This document shows positions 62,051 to 64,000 of a stretch of DNA of 64,000 nt, piece by piece (positions within the stretch are counted from its first letter, which is position 1; each line of letters starts with the position of its first letter). The DNA comes from JAFGVL01 sp963662245. Lineage in GTDB: Bacteria; Bacteroidota; Bacteroidia; Bacteroidales; Paludibacteraceae. The notes under the pieces were generated by a model. It worked only from the letters and a program-made list of their open reading frames with translations, had not been told where the DNA came from and searched no databases. The DNA is taken from NCBI GenBank assembly GCA_963662245.2, contig CAXXVQ010000005.1, forward strand, positions 62,001 to 126,000, read 5' to 3'. The position numbers were made by a program, and so were the translations under genes.

Positions 62051-64000
62051 ATGAAAAAATCTCATTTACTGGTAACATCGTTACTAGCGTTTACAGACAA
62101 CTTTTTTATTTGCACAAAAAGAAGTGCGAATTCAAATATCTTCTGCTGAAGGAGATATGGAGGAAGTTCTTCAAGTGATACCAGGTGCATCACAAGCTGA
62201 TCCTGTAGGTAGTCTTGATCCGGGAAGTTCTGATATTGAACTTGGTGACGAAAATGGTGGAACTTCTAATCCTCAGTTATCTGGTTTTTGTTTTACACAG
62301 GTTCCTGTAGGAAACAGCAGAACAATTGTAAGAGCTCACATTGAGTTTGAACTTGATGAGTTGAAAAGTACTGATGCTGCCAGCTTCCACATTTGGGCAG
62401 AAGATACTGATAGTGCTGCTTTATTTGGGACTGCATCTTATGACTTATCTTCTCGTGCAAAATCTACTGACTCAATCGCTTGGGATATTCCTGCCGGTGA
62501 CTTTGTTACTATTGATGGCAGCTACTCAACTACGGATATTACAAATTTTGTTCAAAGTTTAGTAAATCGTACCAATTGGAAATCGGGTAACTCAATGGCA
62601 TTTTACATCAAAGGTGATGGTGTGAGATGTGTAGAATCATATGAAGGCGAACCTTCTGCTGCAGCAACGCTTGTTATTTCTTATATGATGACAGCTGCTG
62701 ATTCGACTCAAGCTGTATTGGATTCTATTCAAGCAGTAAATGATTCAATTATGGCCGTAAAAGTAGATTCTACTATTAATGTTATTTCAGGTACTTTAGT
62801 TGAGGATAATTATACTGTTCCATCATGGACATTATTCAAAAGAAAAGAAGTAATTGCTCGTGCTGAAAGTGATTCGGCATCTTTAGCTGATTACACTAAT
62901 TATATTGATTCTTTAGTTTCAAAAGAAATGCCGTACACTGTAGCTATGGCTATTAACGGTGACCCGACTTCACGCATGGGATTTGCTTGGTTTACTAATT
63001 TAGGTATTGATAAAGGTGAAGTCCAAATTGTAGAAGGAAATGTAACTGATAGTACAGCATTTGAAGCTGCTACAAAAGTTTCTTTTGCTGCCGATACTTT
63101 AAATGTATTGAACTTAAACTACTGTAACTCTAGAAATAATCTTTCTAACTTAGCTGGCATAGCTAATAATACTAAAAAAAGCTACTCATCTCACAAAGCT
63201 TTAGCAACAGGTTTAATTGCAAATACTACTTATTCATACCGTGTAGGTAAAGCAGGTTCATGGAGTGAAGTAGGTACATTTACTACAGCTAAATCTTCTA
63301 AAGATGATTTCTCATTCTTCTATATTGCAGATACTCAAGCAATGAATGACGAATATTTCTCAGTTTCACAAAAAACTGTAAAAACAGCTTACGAGACTGT
63401 GCCTGATGCGCAATTCTGTATGATGACAGGTGACTTAGTAGAATCTTCAGGTTCTAGCAATTCAGAATGGGAATGGGAGCAATGGTTCCAACTAATGCAA
63501 CCGGTATGGAAAAATGTTCCTGTAGCTCCGGTATGTGGTAACCACGATAAATCTACTAACAAAAACTTAACTTACCACTTCAATACCGATACTGTAAGCT
63601 TTGACCAACAAATGTCAACTACTCCGGGTACTGTTTACTCATTTGTTTATGGTGATGCATTATTTATTTCTATGAGTACTGAAGATTGGAGTAAGGTTGG
63701 TTACCTTGATTCGTTGAAAGCTTATGTGAAAGCTGAAGTTGAAGCTCACCCTGAAGTAAAATGGAAAATTGCATTCTATCACAAAACTATGTATACAGGT
63801 AGCCAATCTCACCAAAGTGACTCTGATGGAAAAACAGTGCGTGAAGCATTTATTCCATTGTTTGACGAAGTAGGTATTGATATGGCTTTTCAAGGGCATG
63901 ACCACATTTATGAAGTAATTGGTGTAACTAAAGATTTTGCTTTGGTTGATGGTGCTGTAGCTGCTGTGGATTCTGTTTCTGAAGGTGGTGTTAGAGAAAA
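62051..64000 (+). pseudogene. Exported metallophosphoesterase, frameshifted in the signal peptide and cut by the window edge
   Basis: The frame from the ATG at 62051 begins a signal peptide (MKKSHLLVTSLLAF) but then leaves frame near 62096. The next frame continues TTFLFAQKEVRIQ, the expected end of the signal, and stays open to the right edge. Deleting the G at 62096 restores one protein. The mature part has an N-terminal beta-sandwich (about 25-225) resembling DNRLRE or carbohydrate-binding modules. It then has an Ig-like domain as in purple acid phosphatases, and a calcineurin-like phosphoesterase domain with FYIADTQ, MMTGDLVESSG, VCGNHDKS, FYHKTMYTG and GHDHIYE. It would remove phosphate from organic phosphates outside the cytoplasm. 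The C-terminus, possibly with a type IX sorting domain, is beyond the window. Confidence 0.8.

Noticed and set aside
62374..62562. A 62-residue hydrophobic frame inside the metallophosphoesterase
   Set aside because: It lies in another frame of a conserved domain and has no promoter or neighbours to support it.
1..64000. CRISPR arrays, tRNA or rRNA genes, insertion sequences, prophage
   Set aside because: No regularly spaced repeats, cloverleaf-like clusters, transposase or integrase genes, or phage structural genes were seen.

Overview
The window comes from an AT-rich bacterium of the phylum Bacteroidota, probably near the Bacteroidales. Evidence for this is a fused lpxC/fabZ gene, type IX secretion (SprA plus several cargo proteins with C-terminal sorting domains), TonB-dependent receptors paired with surface lipoproteins (DUF5689, DUF4249), the gene order ruvA-sprA, weak or absent Shine-Dalgarno sequences, and many promoters with the phylum's -7 box TAnnTTTG. 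No rRNA, tRNA, insertion sequence, prophage or CRISPR array was seen. Most of the window is ordinary chromosomal backbone.

Region 1-14.9 kb is the accessory part. A TonB-dependent receptor and a DUF5689 lipoprotein (cut by the left edge) face right-going genes for an exported endonuclease/exonuclease/phosphatase-fold enzyme, a giant multidomain type IX cargo protein, two tandem secreted endonuclease I paralogues, and a second cargo protein that shares its N-terminal domain with the giant one. I read this as a candidate system for degrading and importing extracellular nucleic acid or nucleotides. This is inference from gene content. The giant cargo gene and the first nuclease gene share a conserved 67-bp leader that contains a TAnnTTTG box.

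Region 15-34.7 kb is mostly leftward housekeeping: a YciO/TsaC-like protein, fabI, aroE, a DUF368 polyprenyl-phosphate carrier, a TPR protein, and then the envelope-lipid operon HD phosphohydrolase-lpxD-lpxC/fabZ-lpxA-glnS. A second outer-membrane uptake pair (TonB receptor plus DUF4249 lipoprotein) lies next to a LytS/LytTR two-component pair, followed by a PepD-type dipeptidase. Region 34.8-54 kb is mostly rightward: an OmpH-like protein, dnaX, an M3 peptidase, ruvA, sprA, a DsbD-like reductase, grpE, dnaJ and a CvfB-like protein. Region 54-64 kb holds transaldolase, a small leucine-rich-repeat protein, the ppx-ppk polyphosphate pair, a GT90 glycosyltransferase, serB, and a metallophosphoesterase cut by the right edge.

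Three loci are interrupted by single-base frameshifts. The FabZ half of lpxC/fabZ has two, an outer-membrane beta-barrel protein has one, and the metallophosphoesterase has one in its signal peptide. Three of the four look like one extra G in the coding strand, so sequence error has to be excluded before any of these genes is called dead.
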